Shown here piece after piece: positions 16,526 to 24,510 of a DNA stretch of 40,920 bases. This DNA comes from an uncultured bacterium (GTDB taxonomy: Bacteria > JAAXHH01), in assembly GCA_913051705.1 (NCBI GenBank), contig CAJXCW010000015.1:1-40920 (forward strand). The letters are read 5' to 3'. The translations under genes were made by a program, and so were the position numbers. The notes beneath the pieces are model-generated. The model was not told the origin of the DNA and ran no database searches. It saw only the letters and a program-made list of their open reading frames with translations. The number at the start of each line of letters is the position of its first letter. Position 1 is the stretch's first letter.

Positions 16526-17539
16526 TTATATAACTTTCTCCAGGGCCTTGATGAAGGCTTCGTTCGCTTCAGGCAGGCCGACGCTTACGCGGATACAGTC
16601 GGGAATGCCGAACCGGGTGCCGGGGCCAACCAGGATGCCTTCTTGTGACAGACGATCTGCCACCTCATCTGATGGTATGGCGGTGCGAAACAGAATGAAA
16701 TTAGCTTCGCTGGGCCAGGTTTTAAGCCCTAATCGGTCAAACTGATCATAAAGCCACTGTTTACCCGACCATGCCAGATCGACCGAATTTTTGATATGAT
16801 CCTGATCTCCAATCGCCGCAATCGCCGCTTCCATCTCGACCGTCCCCAGGTGGAAGGTCCGGCGTAAATGTACGAGGCGGGAGATGATATCAGGCTGGGC
16901 GATGACGATCCCGACGCGGAGGCCAGCCAGACCGTAAGCTTTGGAGAAGGAATGTAATACAAGGACCTTTCGATCTGCCATCACGGCGGCCAGAGAATCC
17001 GGGTATGCTGGATTCCTGACAAATTGATAGTACACTTCATCCGACACAATCATGACTTCTTCAGGCAGAGTAGAATATAGCCTTTCCATCTCATCATGTG
17101 TAATAATAGTGCCGGTCGGATTGTTGGGATTGCCGAGGTATATTAATCGGGTCCGGTCGTTCACAGCAGCCAGAATATCGTCAACCCGCAGGGTAAAATG
17201 ATCCGGATCGAGCGGTACATCCACTATTTTCGCGTTCTGCCACCCCGCAGTCACCTGGTAGACGCCGAAGGTCGGTTTGCATATAATACCCTCATCGCCG
17301 GGAGAGAGATAGATTCTTGCGATCAGATCAAGACCCTCGGAGCCACTGTAGGTGGAATAAAAATGATTCGGCGTCAAACCGTTGCCGTAGAACTCTGCCA
17401 GGACATGGCGCAGTTTTTCATCATCGCGGGTCGGATAGGCGCCCAGATTCGGCGCATGCCCGTTGATCGCTTCTATGACTTTGGGGGATGGCCCGAGCGG
17501 ATTTTCATTAAAATGTAAGCGGTAGATGTTATTGGGCAT
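16526..17539 (-). CDS. Class I/II PLP aminotransferase (HisC-like)
   Basis: This is a 337-residue aspartate-aminotransferase-fold enzyme. The Schiff-base lysine is K200 in HSFSKAYGLAGLRVG; NPNNPTG (137-143) and SDEVYYQF (166-173) are the cofactor-binding motifs. The N-terminal HFNENPLGPSP is the histidinol-phosphate aminotransferase signature, and HisC-type enzymes commonly also accept aromatic amino acids. No histidine genes are nearby, whereas aromatic catabolic genes are, so transamination of tyrosine or a related amino acid is the favoured role. It is followed by the TPP enzyme on the same strand. Confidence 0.88.
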   Translation of the reverse strand: MPNNIYRLHFNENPLGPSPKVIEAINGHAPNLGAYPTRDDEKLRHVLAEFYGNGLTPNHFYSTYSGSEGLDLIARIYLSPGDEGIICKPTFGVYQVTAGWQNAKIVDVPLDPDHFTLRVDDILAAVNDRTRLIYLGNPNNPTGTIITHDEMERLYSTLPEEVMIVSDEVYYQFVRNPAYPDSLAAVMADRKVLVLHSFSKAYGLAGLRVGIVIAQPDIISRLVHLRRTFHLGTVEMEAAIAAIGDQDHIKNSVDLAWSGKQWLYDQFDRLGLKTWPSEANFILFRTAIPSDEVADRLSQEGILVGPGTRFGIPDCIRVSVGLPEANEAFIKALEKVI

Positions 17540-17560
17540 GAGTTAACCTTGAAAAACAGG

Positions 17561-17575
17561 AAGCTTCGTAGCTTC
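17561..17575. repeat. GCTACGAA-family short repeat between aldolase and aminotransferase genes
   Basis: AAGCTTCGTAGCTTC lies at the 3' end of the aldolase gene, next to GAAAAACAGG (17551-17560). The same pair of words recurs at the other end of that gene, at about 18464-18482, so the aldolase gene is bracketed by them. Confidence 0.6.
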
Positions 17576-18449
17576 ACTCTATCAATTTGTAATCGATGAG
17601 AATTTTTCTAAGTTTCTCCCGATTACTGTCTGACAACGGGCTAAGCGGAAGTCGCACTTCCGGGCTGATCTTACCCATCATACCCAGCGCCGCTTTGACC
17701 GGTACGGGATTGATCTCCATAAATATCGCATCATTCAAGGTTATCATGGCATAGTGCAGATCCTGGGCTTCCTGCCATTTGCCTTCCTGCACCAGATTAT
17801 ACAGAGACGCCACCTTACCGGGCATCAGGTTGCCCGTAGCGCTTACAAAGCCCGCTCCGCCGATGGCAATGATGGGATAGCAGAGCAGTTCTATGCCGGA
17901 GTACACCAGAAAATCGCGGCCCATCCGGTGCAATAGTCGGTTGATATGCTCAAAATCCTTATTCGACTCTTTGACGCCGATGATGTTGTCGTTGGCTTCC
18001 TTCAGGCGCGCCACGGTGTCGATTTCAATATTAACGGCTGTGCGTCCTGGAATATTGTATAATATCACCGGTACATCGACGCTTTTAGACAGCGCATCAA
18101 AGTGCTGATAGATGCCTTCCTGACTTGGGCGGCAATAATAGGGCGAGATGAACAATACCGCATCCGCACCGACGTCCTGGGCGTAGCGCGATAGTTCGAT
18201 GGACTCCGCATGGTTGGTGGACGCGCTGCCCGCCACAAAAGGTACCCGCTTGTTGACGACCTCGGCCGCCGTTTTGATCACAAGCTTGCGTTCATCCAGA
18301 GTGAGAGAACTCGGCTCACCGGTCGTCCCCTGTACGGACACGCCGTGCGAACCGCTTTCTATCTGCCATTCTATTAATCCGGCCAGCCCGTCCAGGTCTA
18401 ACGCGCCATTTTTAAATGGCGTAACCACCGGTACGATTGATCCTCGCAT
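17574..18449 (-). CDS. DapA/NAL-superfamily aldolase, possible HpaI-type
   Basis: This is a 291-residue class I aldolase of the dihydrodipicolinate-synthase family. The Schiff-base lysine is in GVKES, the catalytic Tyr in YNIPGRT, and GTTGEPSSL is the substrate loop. By sequence alone it could be DapA. However, it sits in a run with hpaD, hpaE and hpaG, and there is a recognised group of DapA-like proteins in hpa clusters thought to act as 2,4-dihydroxyhept-2-ene-1,7-dioate aldolase (HpaI-like, not DapA). That role would end the meta-cleavage pathway with pyruvate and succinic semialdehyde. Which one it is remains open. Confidence 0.85.
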   Translation of the reverse strand: MRGSIVPVVTPFKNGALDLDGLAGLIEWQIESGSHGVSVQGTTGEPSSLTLDERKLVIKTAAEVVNKRVPFVAGSASTNHAESIELSRYAQDVGADAVLFISPYYCRPSQEGIYQHFDALSKSVDVPVILYNIPGRTAVNIEIDTVARLKEANDNIIGVKESNKDFEHINRLLHRMGRDFLVYSGIELLCYPIIAIGGAGFVSATGNLMPGKVASLYNLVQEGKWQEAQDLHYAMITLNDAIFMEINPVPVKAALGMMGKISPEVRLPLSPLSDSNREKLRKILIDYKLIE

Positions 18450-18482
18450 AAAAAGTTCCTTGGGGAAGCTACGAAAAACAGG

Positions 18483-19166
18483 TTATATAAATGTCGCAAT
18501 TTCATTCAGCGGTTTCTTTGTGATCGAGGGCACTTTAGCATCTTCTGCGGGATAGCCGACGACCAGCAGGAGAAATGGGCGTTCGTTGCCGGGACGACCC
18601 AGGAGTTTGTTGAGAAAGTTCATGGGACTCGGCGTATGGGTCAGGGACACCAGACCGGCATGATGCACGGCGGTTATCAGCATGCCCGTGGCAATGCCTA
18701 CGGATTCTATAGCATAATAATGTTTAAATTTACGACCATCCGGCAGGACGCCGTGGCGCTGGGCGAAGACGGCAATGAGATACGGCGCGGTTTCCAGGAA
18801 CGGCTTGTGTTCGTCCGTACCTAAAGGGGCGAGGGCGTCCAGCCATTCCTGGGGCGCTCTGTTCTGATAAAATTCCAGTTCTTCTTCTTCGGCGGCGATC
18901 CGTATCTGTCTTTTGATCCCGGAATCGGACACGGCCACAAAATGCCAGGGCTGCATATTGGCGCCGTTGGGGGCGGTAGCTGCGGCCAGCAGGCAGTTTT
19001 CAATAACCTCTCGAGGTACAGGCCGGTCTGAAAATTCACGGACGGTACGCCGACGTCGTATGTCGTTATAAAATGTCTCCGCCCGCTGTTTCATCTCGTC
19101 GATGGGATATTCCTGATAGGTGGTCAATGGTTGAAAATCTGGTTGTAACGCCATCTGCTTCTCCAT
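18483..19166 (-). CDS. Iodotyrosine-deiodinase-like flavoprotein (halotyrosine dehalogenase)
   Basis: This is a 227-residue nitroreductase-fold FMN protein. FMN-contact motifs [15 protein letters not shown] (37-51), [10 protein letters not shown] (67-76) and [10 protein letters not shown] (176-185) are those of iodotyrosine deiodinase (IYD). In IYD the halotyrosine zwitterion is held by Glu157, Tyr161 and Lys182 (human numbering). Here E96, Y100 and K121 occur at exactly the same spacing, in [10 protein letters not shown] and the downstream HKPFLETAP. Generic nitroreductases lack this lid. The longest frame starts at ATG 19166; ATG 19154, with GGAG 7 nt upstream, is an alternative (residue numbers then drop by 4). 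It is cytoplasmic and lacks the membrane anchor of the animal enzyme. Confidence 0.88.
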   Translation of the reverse strand: MEKQMALQPDFQPLTTYQEYPIDEMKQRAETFYNDIRRRRTVREFSDRPVPREVIENCLLAAATAPNGANMQPWHFVAVSDSGIKRQIRIAAEEEELEFYQNRAPQEWLDALAPLGTDEHKPFLETAPYLIAVFAQRHGVLPDGRKFKHYYAIESVGIATGMLITAVHHAGLVSLTHTPSPMNFLNKLLGRPGNERPFLLLVVGYPAEDAKVPSITKKPLNEIATFI

Positions 19167-19222
19167 AATGTAAAATAGGCCTCTCAGTCCGGCGCTGAAG
19201 CGCCGGGCTATCTCGACGGTTT

Positions 19223-19948
19223 TTATGCCGGCGGCAGGGTCGTCTGATTGAACCCCATTCGATCTTCCCCGCAGAGCTGGATGACCTTGTGGCCTTTGAA
19301 CAGTTCATCATGACCTACCTTGACAATGGGGGTCGTTACCCGCACAGCCAGGCCTATGCGTCGTTCAGTCGAAGTATTCGGCGCGGAATAATGGACCAGC
19401 CGTTCGTTGAACAGAACAAACTCACCGGGCTTTAGAATGATCGGTACGGCTTTGTCGGTATCAATATAATCCGGATCGGCCATTTCATTGAAAACCACGC
19501 CCGAGGCCGGAATGTGCGGGACGACCGTGCGGTGCGATCCGGGAATAAACTGCATACAGGCGTTTTCGATGACCGCTTTATCAATGGCGATCCAGGCCGT
19601 GATATTCACCGGCGGCTCAATTGGCCAGTAGTTACGATCCTGGTGCCAGGGTATCGCTTTACTGTCCGGGTATTTTATAAAAAAGTTGGAGCGCCACAGG
19701 ACCAGGTCCGGACCATAAATGGCGGCCATACGCTGTACAACGGCCGGATGGGAACAGAGATCGTAGATCACGCGGCTGTCCAGATGGCGGGACTGTTCAC
19801 GCCCCTGTCCGAACGGCGGGTCCTGTTCCAGCACCCGCTCCACAGTCTGTCTGATGTCGGCCATCTCATCAGGTGAGCATAATGTCAACGGATAGATATA
19901 GCCGAATTCCTGAAAATGTATGATTTCGTCGTGGGTAAGTTGATACAT
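19223..19948 (-). CDS. PhyH-family Fe(II)/2-oxoglutarate dioxygenase
   Basis: This is a 241-residue phytanoyl-CoA-hydroxylase-like enzyme. The iron triad is H102-x-D104 (WHQDRNYW) and H186 (RLVHYSAP), with an Arg near 196 for 2-oxoglutarate. The FIPGSH motif is typical. Such proteins hydroxylate aliphatic or aromatic small molecules; the substrate is not evident. It is the first gene of the minus-strand run and has its own promoter at 20019-20047, so it may lead the catabolic transcription unit. The downstream gap to the deiodinase-like gene is about 56 nt. Confidence 0.87.
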   Translation of the reverse strand: MYQLTHDEIIHFQEFGYIYPLTLCSPDEMADIRQTVERVLEQDPPFGQGREQSRHLDSRVIYDLCSHPAVVQRMAAIYGPDLVLWRSNFFIKYPDSKAIPWHQDRNYWPIEPPVNITAWIAIDKAVIENACMQFIPGSHRTVVPHIPASGVVFNEMADPDYIDTDKAVPIILKPGEFVLFNERLVHYSAPNTSTERRIGLAVRVTTPIVKVGHDELFKGHKVIQLCGEDRMGFNQTTLPPA

Positions 19949-20018
19949 ACTTCAATCCGGTTCCTATATCATCACAGAAATGCAGCCATACGAAATATGG
20001 GTAATGGATAGACGTATC

Positions 20019-20047
20019 AGTATAATACCCGTTTTACGGCTTGTAAA
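20019..20047 (-). promoter_or_regulatory. Strong sigma-70 promoter upstream of the PhyH gene
   Basis: On the minus strand TTTACA (plus 20042-20047) and TATACT (plus 20019-20024) are separated by exactly 17 nt. Transcription would start near 20012, giving a leader of about 64 nt before the ATG at 19948. It is the best promoter in front of the minus-strand catabolic run. Confidence 0.7.
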
Positions 20048-20084
20048 TGGAGAAATGTAATGGTGGACATGATGAAAGGGCAGG

Positions 20085-21425
20085 CTATTCGTCGGCCGGG
20101 CTGATCGAGGCTTCCGTCGGTATGGGAATCAGCAGGTTATGTTGTTTCAGGAAGGAGATCACCTTTTTTATGTATGCCTCTGTGGCCATCTCCCAGATAT
20201 CTCCATGGGTAGCGCCTTCCACGATGAGCTGGTCTTTCATGGGACCCTGGATATCTGCATACAAACGCTCATTGTTACGGATCGGCATACGCGTATCCGC
20301 AGTGCCGCCGACCAGCAGAATGGGGCGATTGTGGATTTTGGCTGCAGCGCGACCGATATGCAGATCACCGATGTCTATGCCCAGCCGAATTTCGGTGATG
20401 AGTTCAATAATATCGGCAAAAGGGAATTGGGGCAGCCGGAACATACGACCCAGATCCTGTGCGAGCGTTTCGCTGACGGAGTAAAAACTGCTTTCGGCGA
20501 TGACAGCATCTACCTCCGGCTGCTCGGCGGCGGCCAGGAGCGTATTGGCTGCGCCCATCGAGATGCCCCACAGAATGATAGGGCCTGTCTCGTCCCGCTC
20601 GTCAATGGCATACCGAAGGGCGGCTTCCACGTCGCGGCGTTCATAATAACCGAAGGAGGTCAAGTCGCCGTCGCTTTTGCCATGTCGGCGGAAATCGAAC
20701 AACAAGCCTCGATATCCCTGTTCATGCATGAACGCCGCCTGGTCGATCATTTCAGAGCGTTGATTGAACAGGCCATGACAGTATATGATGGTCCCCCGCC
20801 CTGTTTCATTCGGAAGATACCAACCTTGGATCTTCAAACCGTCCGAGGTGGTCAGAGTAATGTCTTCATAAGCAATCTGATATTCATCCGGTGTTTTGTG
20901 AGCCGAACGGCGCCCACCAATGCCGCCCGTATACAGGGTTGAGATTACGTAGGGCAGACCGACGAAAATCAGCAACAGGATCACCACCACACCACTCACT
21001 GCCCCGCGGTACGACACCTGTCTGCCCTTCATGGTCAGGGCAATAACGGGCCAGAGCAGCGTCCCCAGAATCAACGAGGCGACCGGCCAGAGGATGACAT
21101 GTGGCAGAACCAGGCCGAACAGCAGATTCCGACCATAGGTGAAGTAGGCCTCGCCCAGGCCGGTCGTTTTTCCTATAACAGTCAGCAGAATTACCGGCAG
21201 GCGCACGGCGACCGTATACAGCAGGAACGAATTAATGAATCCGCCATAACCCATATCATTACGCAGGCAGGTCATGGTCAGCCAGATCGCAATGATTGGA
21301 ATAAGCCATGAGATATTGACCAGGGTTGAAGCGGTAAGTCCTGTCGCCTCTAAAATAAATTGTACGGCAGCAAGAGCCAGCGTGATTAATACGGGCAGTC
21401 GGATGATGTTCAGACGAGATGTCAT
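20085..21425 (-). CDS. Membrane-anchored alpha/beta hydrolase
   Basis: This is a 446-residue protein. The first half has about five hydrophobic segments, and the second half is a serine hydrolase: oxyanion loop CHGLFNQ, nucleophile elbow GISMGA, acid GGTADTRMP and histidine GATHGD. The longest frame adds 21 residues (KHKAQSTKYTF...) that are translated TTTGTGC repeat, so ATG 21425 is used. The catalytic domain probably faces the cytoplasm or periplasm from an inner-membrane anchor. The substrate is unknown. Its stop lies close to the phyH promoter. It is separated from the upstream aminotransferase gene by a strong terminator. Confidence 0.85.
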   Translation of the reverse strand: MTSRLNIIRLPVLITLALAAVQFILEATGLTASTLVNISWLIPIIAIWLTMTCLRNDMGYGGFINSFLLYTVAVRLPVILLTVIGKTTGLGEAYFTYGRNLLFGLVLPHVILWPVASLILGTLLWPVIALTMKGRQVSYRGAVSGVVVILLLIFVGLPYVISTLYTGGIGGRRSAHKTPDEYQIAYEDITLTTSDGLKIQGWYLPNETGRGTIIYCHGLFNQRSEMIDQAAFMHEQGYRGLLFDFRRHGKSDGDLTSFGYYERRDVEAALRYAIDERDETGPIILWGISMGAANTLLAAAEQPEVDAVIAESSFYSVSETLAQDLGRMFRLPQFPFADIIELITEIRLGIDIGDLHIGRAAAKIHNRPILLVGGTADTRMPIRNNERLYADIQGPMKDQLIVEGATHGDIWEMATEAYIKKVISFLKQHNLLIPIPTEASISPADE

Positions 21426-21435
21426 AAAGGTGTAT

Positions 21436-21461
21436 TTTGTGCTTTGTGCTTTGTGCTTTGT
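21436..21461. repeat. TTTGTGC heptamer tandem repeat
   Basis: Three perfect TTTGTGC units and a partial fourth lie about 11 nt upstream of the hydrolase start codon. Confidence 0.9.
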
Positions 21462-21496
21462 CGGCAAAATACATCGCGTCGGCCACAATGTACAAC

Positions 21497-21533
21497 GGAA
21501 AAAGGGAGGGTCATAACGACCACTCCCTTTTCC
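21497..21533 (-). terminator. Intrinsic terminator after the Tat aminotransferase gene
   Basis: GGAAAAAGGGAG-GGTC (21497-21512) pairs with GACC-A-CTCCCTTTTCC (21518-21533) around a 5-nt loop, with one bulge. In the minus-strand transcript the 3' arm ends in a UUUUU run. It stands between the aminotransferase stop and the hydrolase start. Confidence 0.7.
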
Positions 21534-21562
21534 TTACACGGACTGATGCGTAACATCTGTTA

Positions 21563-22807
21563 CTAAATGGTTTTACCCATCACTTCTTTCAACACATTCA
21601 GGAAGACCTCGGTTTCCGCTTCGGAACCGGACGAAACACGGATCCAGGTCGGGTAAGCTTCCCGTCTACGATTTGTCACCATGACGCCTTTTTCGAACAT
21701 GGCCCGCATGATATTCATGGACGGTTTACCCAGATTGACCATCATAAAGTTACTTGAGGACGGGATGTATTCCAGACCCATCTTCGTGAACTCCTCTTCC
21801 AGGCGGTCTCTGAAGTGCCACACCACTTCCTGCGAACGACGGTAGTGGGCACGATCTTTGATGGCGGCCTCGCCGGCTACATACGCCAGCATGTTCGGAC
21901 TGCCGGTAGAATAGAACCGCAGCTTTTCCTGAATCGGCTCGCTGCAAATGCCGTAGCCAAGTCGCATGGCCGGCATACCGAACACCTTGGAGAAGGTCCG
22001 GGTGACGATCACATTGTCGTATTTCGTCGCCAGCGTCGCTGTGTTTTTGTAATTCGGATCTTTGACGAACTGGATATAGGCTTCATCAATGACCACAAGG
22101 ATGTTACTGGGGACCGCAGCTACGAATTTTTCCTGCTCAGCATAAGACAGCAGCGTGCCGGTCGGGTTATTCGGATTGGTGATGACGACCATGGTCGTCT
22201 TCGGCGTGATGGCCTGTAGCATAGCATCCAGGTCATGGCCATAGTTTTTCATGGGTACCTTAATGACATTCGTTTCGATGCCCATTTCGTTGTAGTCCTC
22301 GGCGTCACCCATGACAGAGCCGTATCCTTGTTCTGCTTCAATAATTTCTCCGCCGCCCTTACTCAGGTACGCCAGTGAGATCTGACTCAGCAACGCCCCC
22401 GAGCCGGCCGTAATAAAGAAAGGCGTACGACGACGACGAAAGCGGCCACCCTGTCCTCTGCGAGATGGATCGGGTTTCGGCAGTTCGATGCCGTCGAAAT
22501 CGGCCAGCGCCTGGTTCATGTCGCCGCCACCGAACGAGTAGCGGTTGATATTGAACATGTTTTCCGCGATCGCCTGCAGGGCGCGCGGTGACGGGCCGAT
22601 CGGATTTTCGTTGAGCGCCATACGGACGAGACCGGGCTCGACGCCCACGCCGTGAATATCCTTGGCCGTGAGTTTGCCGGTCGCCATCTCTTGAGCCAGC
22701 GCCAGCTTGTCCGCCAACGTCAAGGCGGCGCCGGCTGCCAGCGCGCTGGTCAGAAAACGCCGCCGGGAGACACCTTTATTCAATGTTTCAATCACTCTGG
22801 GTTGCAT
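21563..22807 (-). CDS. Tat-exported HisC-like aminotransferase
   Basis: This is a 414-residue PLP aminotransferase with a twin-arginine signal: SRRRFLTSALAAGAALTLA (14-32), ending near LALAQ. ATG 22807 follows AGGAGG at a good distance, whereas the 27-residue upstream extension has no family match. The body has MALNENPIGPSP, NPNNPTG, VVIDEAYIQF and TRTFSKVFGMPAMRLGYG with the PLP lysine. An odd basic insertion (SRRGQGGRFRRRRTP, about residues 115-130) sits before the cofactor region. Export by Tat fits a protein folded around its cofactor in the cytoplasm. The periplasmic amino acid or amine it acts on is unknown. It is a paralogue of the enzyme at 16526-17539. Confidence 0.88.
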   Translation of the reverse strand: MQPRVIETLNKGVSRRRFLTSALAAGAALTLADKLALAQEMATGKLTAKDIHGVGVEPGLVRMALNENPIGPSPRALQAIAENMFNINRYSFGGGDMNQALADFDGIELPKPDPSRRGQGGRFRRRRTPFFITAGSGALLSQISLAYLSKGGGEIIEAEQGYGSVMGDAEDYNEMGIETNVIKVPMKNYGHDLDAMLQAITPKTTMVVITNPNNPTGTLLSYAEQEKFVAAVPSNILVVIDEAYIQFVKDPNYKNTATLATKYDNVIVTRTFSKVFGMPAMRLGYGICSEPIQEKLRFYSTGSPNMLAYVAGEAAIKDRAHYRRSQEVVWHFRDRLEEEFTKMGLEYIPSSSNFMMVNLGKPSMNIMRAMFEKGVMVTNRRREAYPTWIRVSSGSEAETEVFLNVLKEVMGKTI

Positions 22808-22977
22808 GAAATCATCCTCCTGAGAAGTTAAGTGAATTGCGGTTTCTTTGCCGGTAATGATAGACCATTGAAAATTCTGATCTTTCAATAATACAAACCC
22901 CCGGATTTATTTATTCAAACTTTGTTCAGAGTTTATACGTATAGACATTCAGAAAAAGATTTGAACTCTTGATAATT

Positions 22978-23043
22978 GAAGCTACGAAGCTACTAATCAA
23001 CAAAGAAAATGGTGCTGTCCGTAGTTTCGTAGTTTCGTAGCTT
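22978..23043. repeat. GCTACGAA / TTCGTAGC inverted repeat pair
   Basis: GAAGCTACGAAGCTAC (22978-22993) and the complementary GTAGTTTCGTAGTTTCGTAGCTT (23021-23043, written here as a family name for the arm) could pair. They lie in the roughly 500-nt gap between divergent genes, which otherwise holds only the porin promoter and a weak GATCAC direct repeat (23169-23204). Confidence 0.65.
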
Positions 23044-23224
23044 TATTGACTAATTCCAAAACATGAGCTGAAACACTTGTAGTTCGGTATGGATCTGATT
23101 ATTGCTTAGACACCTGCGTGAATGTATACATTCGGTTTTTATAAAAATATCTTAGAATCAACCATGTAGATCACAGGTAGTACTTACTTGCGTGTGATCA
23201 CCTGCCGTTGCGGTTCAAACTTTC

Positions 23225-23254
23225 TTGACACAATCGAACAATAGACCATATCAT
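23225..23254 (+). promoter_or_regulatory. Sigma-70 promoter of the oxyanion-uptake operon
   Basis: A consensus TTGACA (23225-23230) and TATCAT (23249-23254) are separated by 18 nt, about 60 nt upstream of the porin start. Confidence 0.65.
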
Positions 23255-23315
23255 AGGGAGTCTTTTTAGAAAACTAACAATATGTCTTGAAACGGATGCT
23301 TTGGAAGGAGATGAC

Positions 23316-24488
23316 GTGCCTGGATGGGTATTGGCTCACCGAGTTACACTGAGCATGTGGATGAAGGGGGTTTTATTATGCGTATGTATTACCGGAACAT
23401 GGGATGGTGTCGCTCTGTCCAACGTTACGGCCGACCGCCTGACCTGGAGCGGCACGGTCCGGTTGCGATGGCAGGGTGACTTTCAGAATGTAACGCGGGC
23501 GCGGAATGTGTTGCAATACGGTTTGCGATTGGATACGACATTACGAGCCAGCGACCGTATTGACCTTGTGGGGCGGTTAATGACGGGTAATCCGCGAGCT
23601 ATTGTCACGTCGGAATGGGTGAAGGCCGGCGATTTTCTGATGAACAAAAATCCGCATATTTCCTGGCTTTATGCGCAGGTCCGGCCGGTCCCTTCGGTTA
23701 CCCTGATCGGCGGTAAGTTTCCGATCCCGTTTTTTAAACCGACACCGGTCGTCCTCGATCCCGATTTGTCGCCGGAGGGGTTAGCGCAGCGGATTCTGGT
23801 GCAAAATGCGAATAAGTCGGCTGCATTCGGCTTGAACTTCGCTGAAATTCTGATCAATCAGGCGTCCTCCAGAACCCGGGATGTATCCCATACCTATTTC
23901 ATCGGCGCACAGGCGCTCGGACGATTTACACAGCCCAACCGGTCGCAGACTATTGCGATAGCGTGGTATGCATTCGGCCAGGCGGATTCTATTTTTGCCG
24001 CACAGAATCTGAAATCGCCCAGACTGATTTTGGCGCCCAACTCCAACCGGGCGAATGCCGGCAAAACCGGTTTTCTATCAGATTTCCGCATGATTAATGT
24101 GAGCGCCCGGTATACGCAGACCGTTTATAAAAAGCCGTTAACCTTCAATGTTGATTATGTGATCAACACAGGCGCCTCGGATAAGCGCCATGGCATAACC
24201 GGCGTGGTAACCTACGGCAGTACGGGCCCGGTCGGCGGAACCCGGGCAGGCATACAAGCAGTTCATATGGGTCAGGATGCCACACTCGCCGCTTTCAGTA
24301 ACATCGATTACGACCAGACAAATACGAACGGCATCGGTTTTTTCGCCGGTTGTCATCTCATGGAGAATCTGATTGTCGATCTGATTGTATATTTGCGTAA
24401 ATATGATTCTCCCGGTACACTGATCTCCCCCGTGGCTAACAATGCCTGGAGAAGCCGCGGCCGCTTTATGCTTACATTCCGGATGTAG
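23316..24488 (+). CDS. Putative outer-membrane porin (beta-barrel)
   Basis: This is a 390-residue exported barrel candidate. A hydrophobic signal (MKGVLLCVCITGTWDGVALS) lies near the N-terminus. The mature part alternates polar and hydrophobic residues with many aromatic girdle residues (e.g. HISWLYAQVRPVPSVTLIGG), and the last strand GRFMLTFRM ends next to an aromatic-Arg-Met, close to the usual C-terminal phenylalanine signal. It resembles the putative porin family (Porin_5-like). GTG 23316 is chosen because AAGGAG lies 5 nt upstream; TTG 23301 or ATGs at 23355/23361 are possible. It begins the tupA-modABC operon, so it may admit molybdate or tungstate. Confidence 0.72.
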   Translation: MPGWVLAHRVTLSMWMKGVLLCVCITGTWDGVALSNVTADRLTWSGTVRLRWQGDFQNVTRARNVLQYGLRLDTTLRASDRIDLVGRLMTGNPRAIVTSEWVKAGDFLMNKNPHISWLYAQVRPVPSVTLIGGKFPIPFFKPTPVVLDPDLSPEGLAQRILVQNANKSAAFGLNFAEILINQASSRTRDVSHTYFIGAQALGRFTQPNRSQTIAIAWYAFGQADSIFAAQNLKSPRLILAPNSNRANAGKTGFLSDFRMINVSARYTQTVYKKPLTFNVDYVINTGASDKRHGITGVVTYGSTGPVGGTRAGIQAVHMGQDATLAAFSNIDYDQTNTNGIGFFAGCHLMENLIVDLIVYLRKYDSPGTLISPVANNAWRSRGRFMLTFRM

Positions 24489-24510
24489 GTTTTACCTCAG
24501 GAAGGGAACT

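Noticed and set aside
16526..17539. Annotation as histidinol-phosphate aminotransferase for histidine synthesis
   Set aside because: The motif set is HisC-like, but no other histidine genes are present and the neighbours are aromatic catabolic, so I left the gene symbol empty.
23169..23204. GATCAC-type words upstream of the porin promoter as a CRP-like site
   Set aside because: Spacing and arms do not match the CRP consensus, and the words are too short to support a call.
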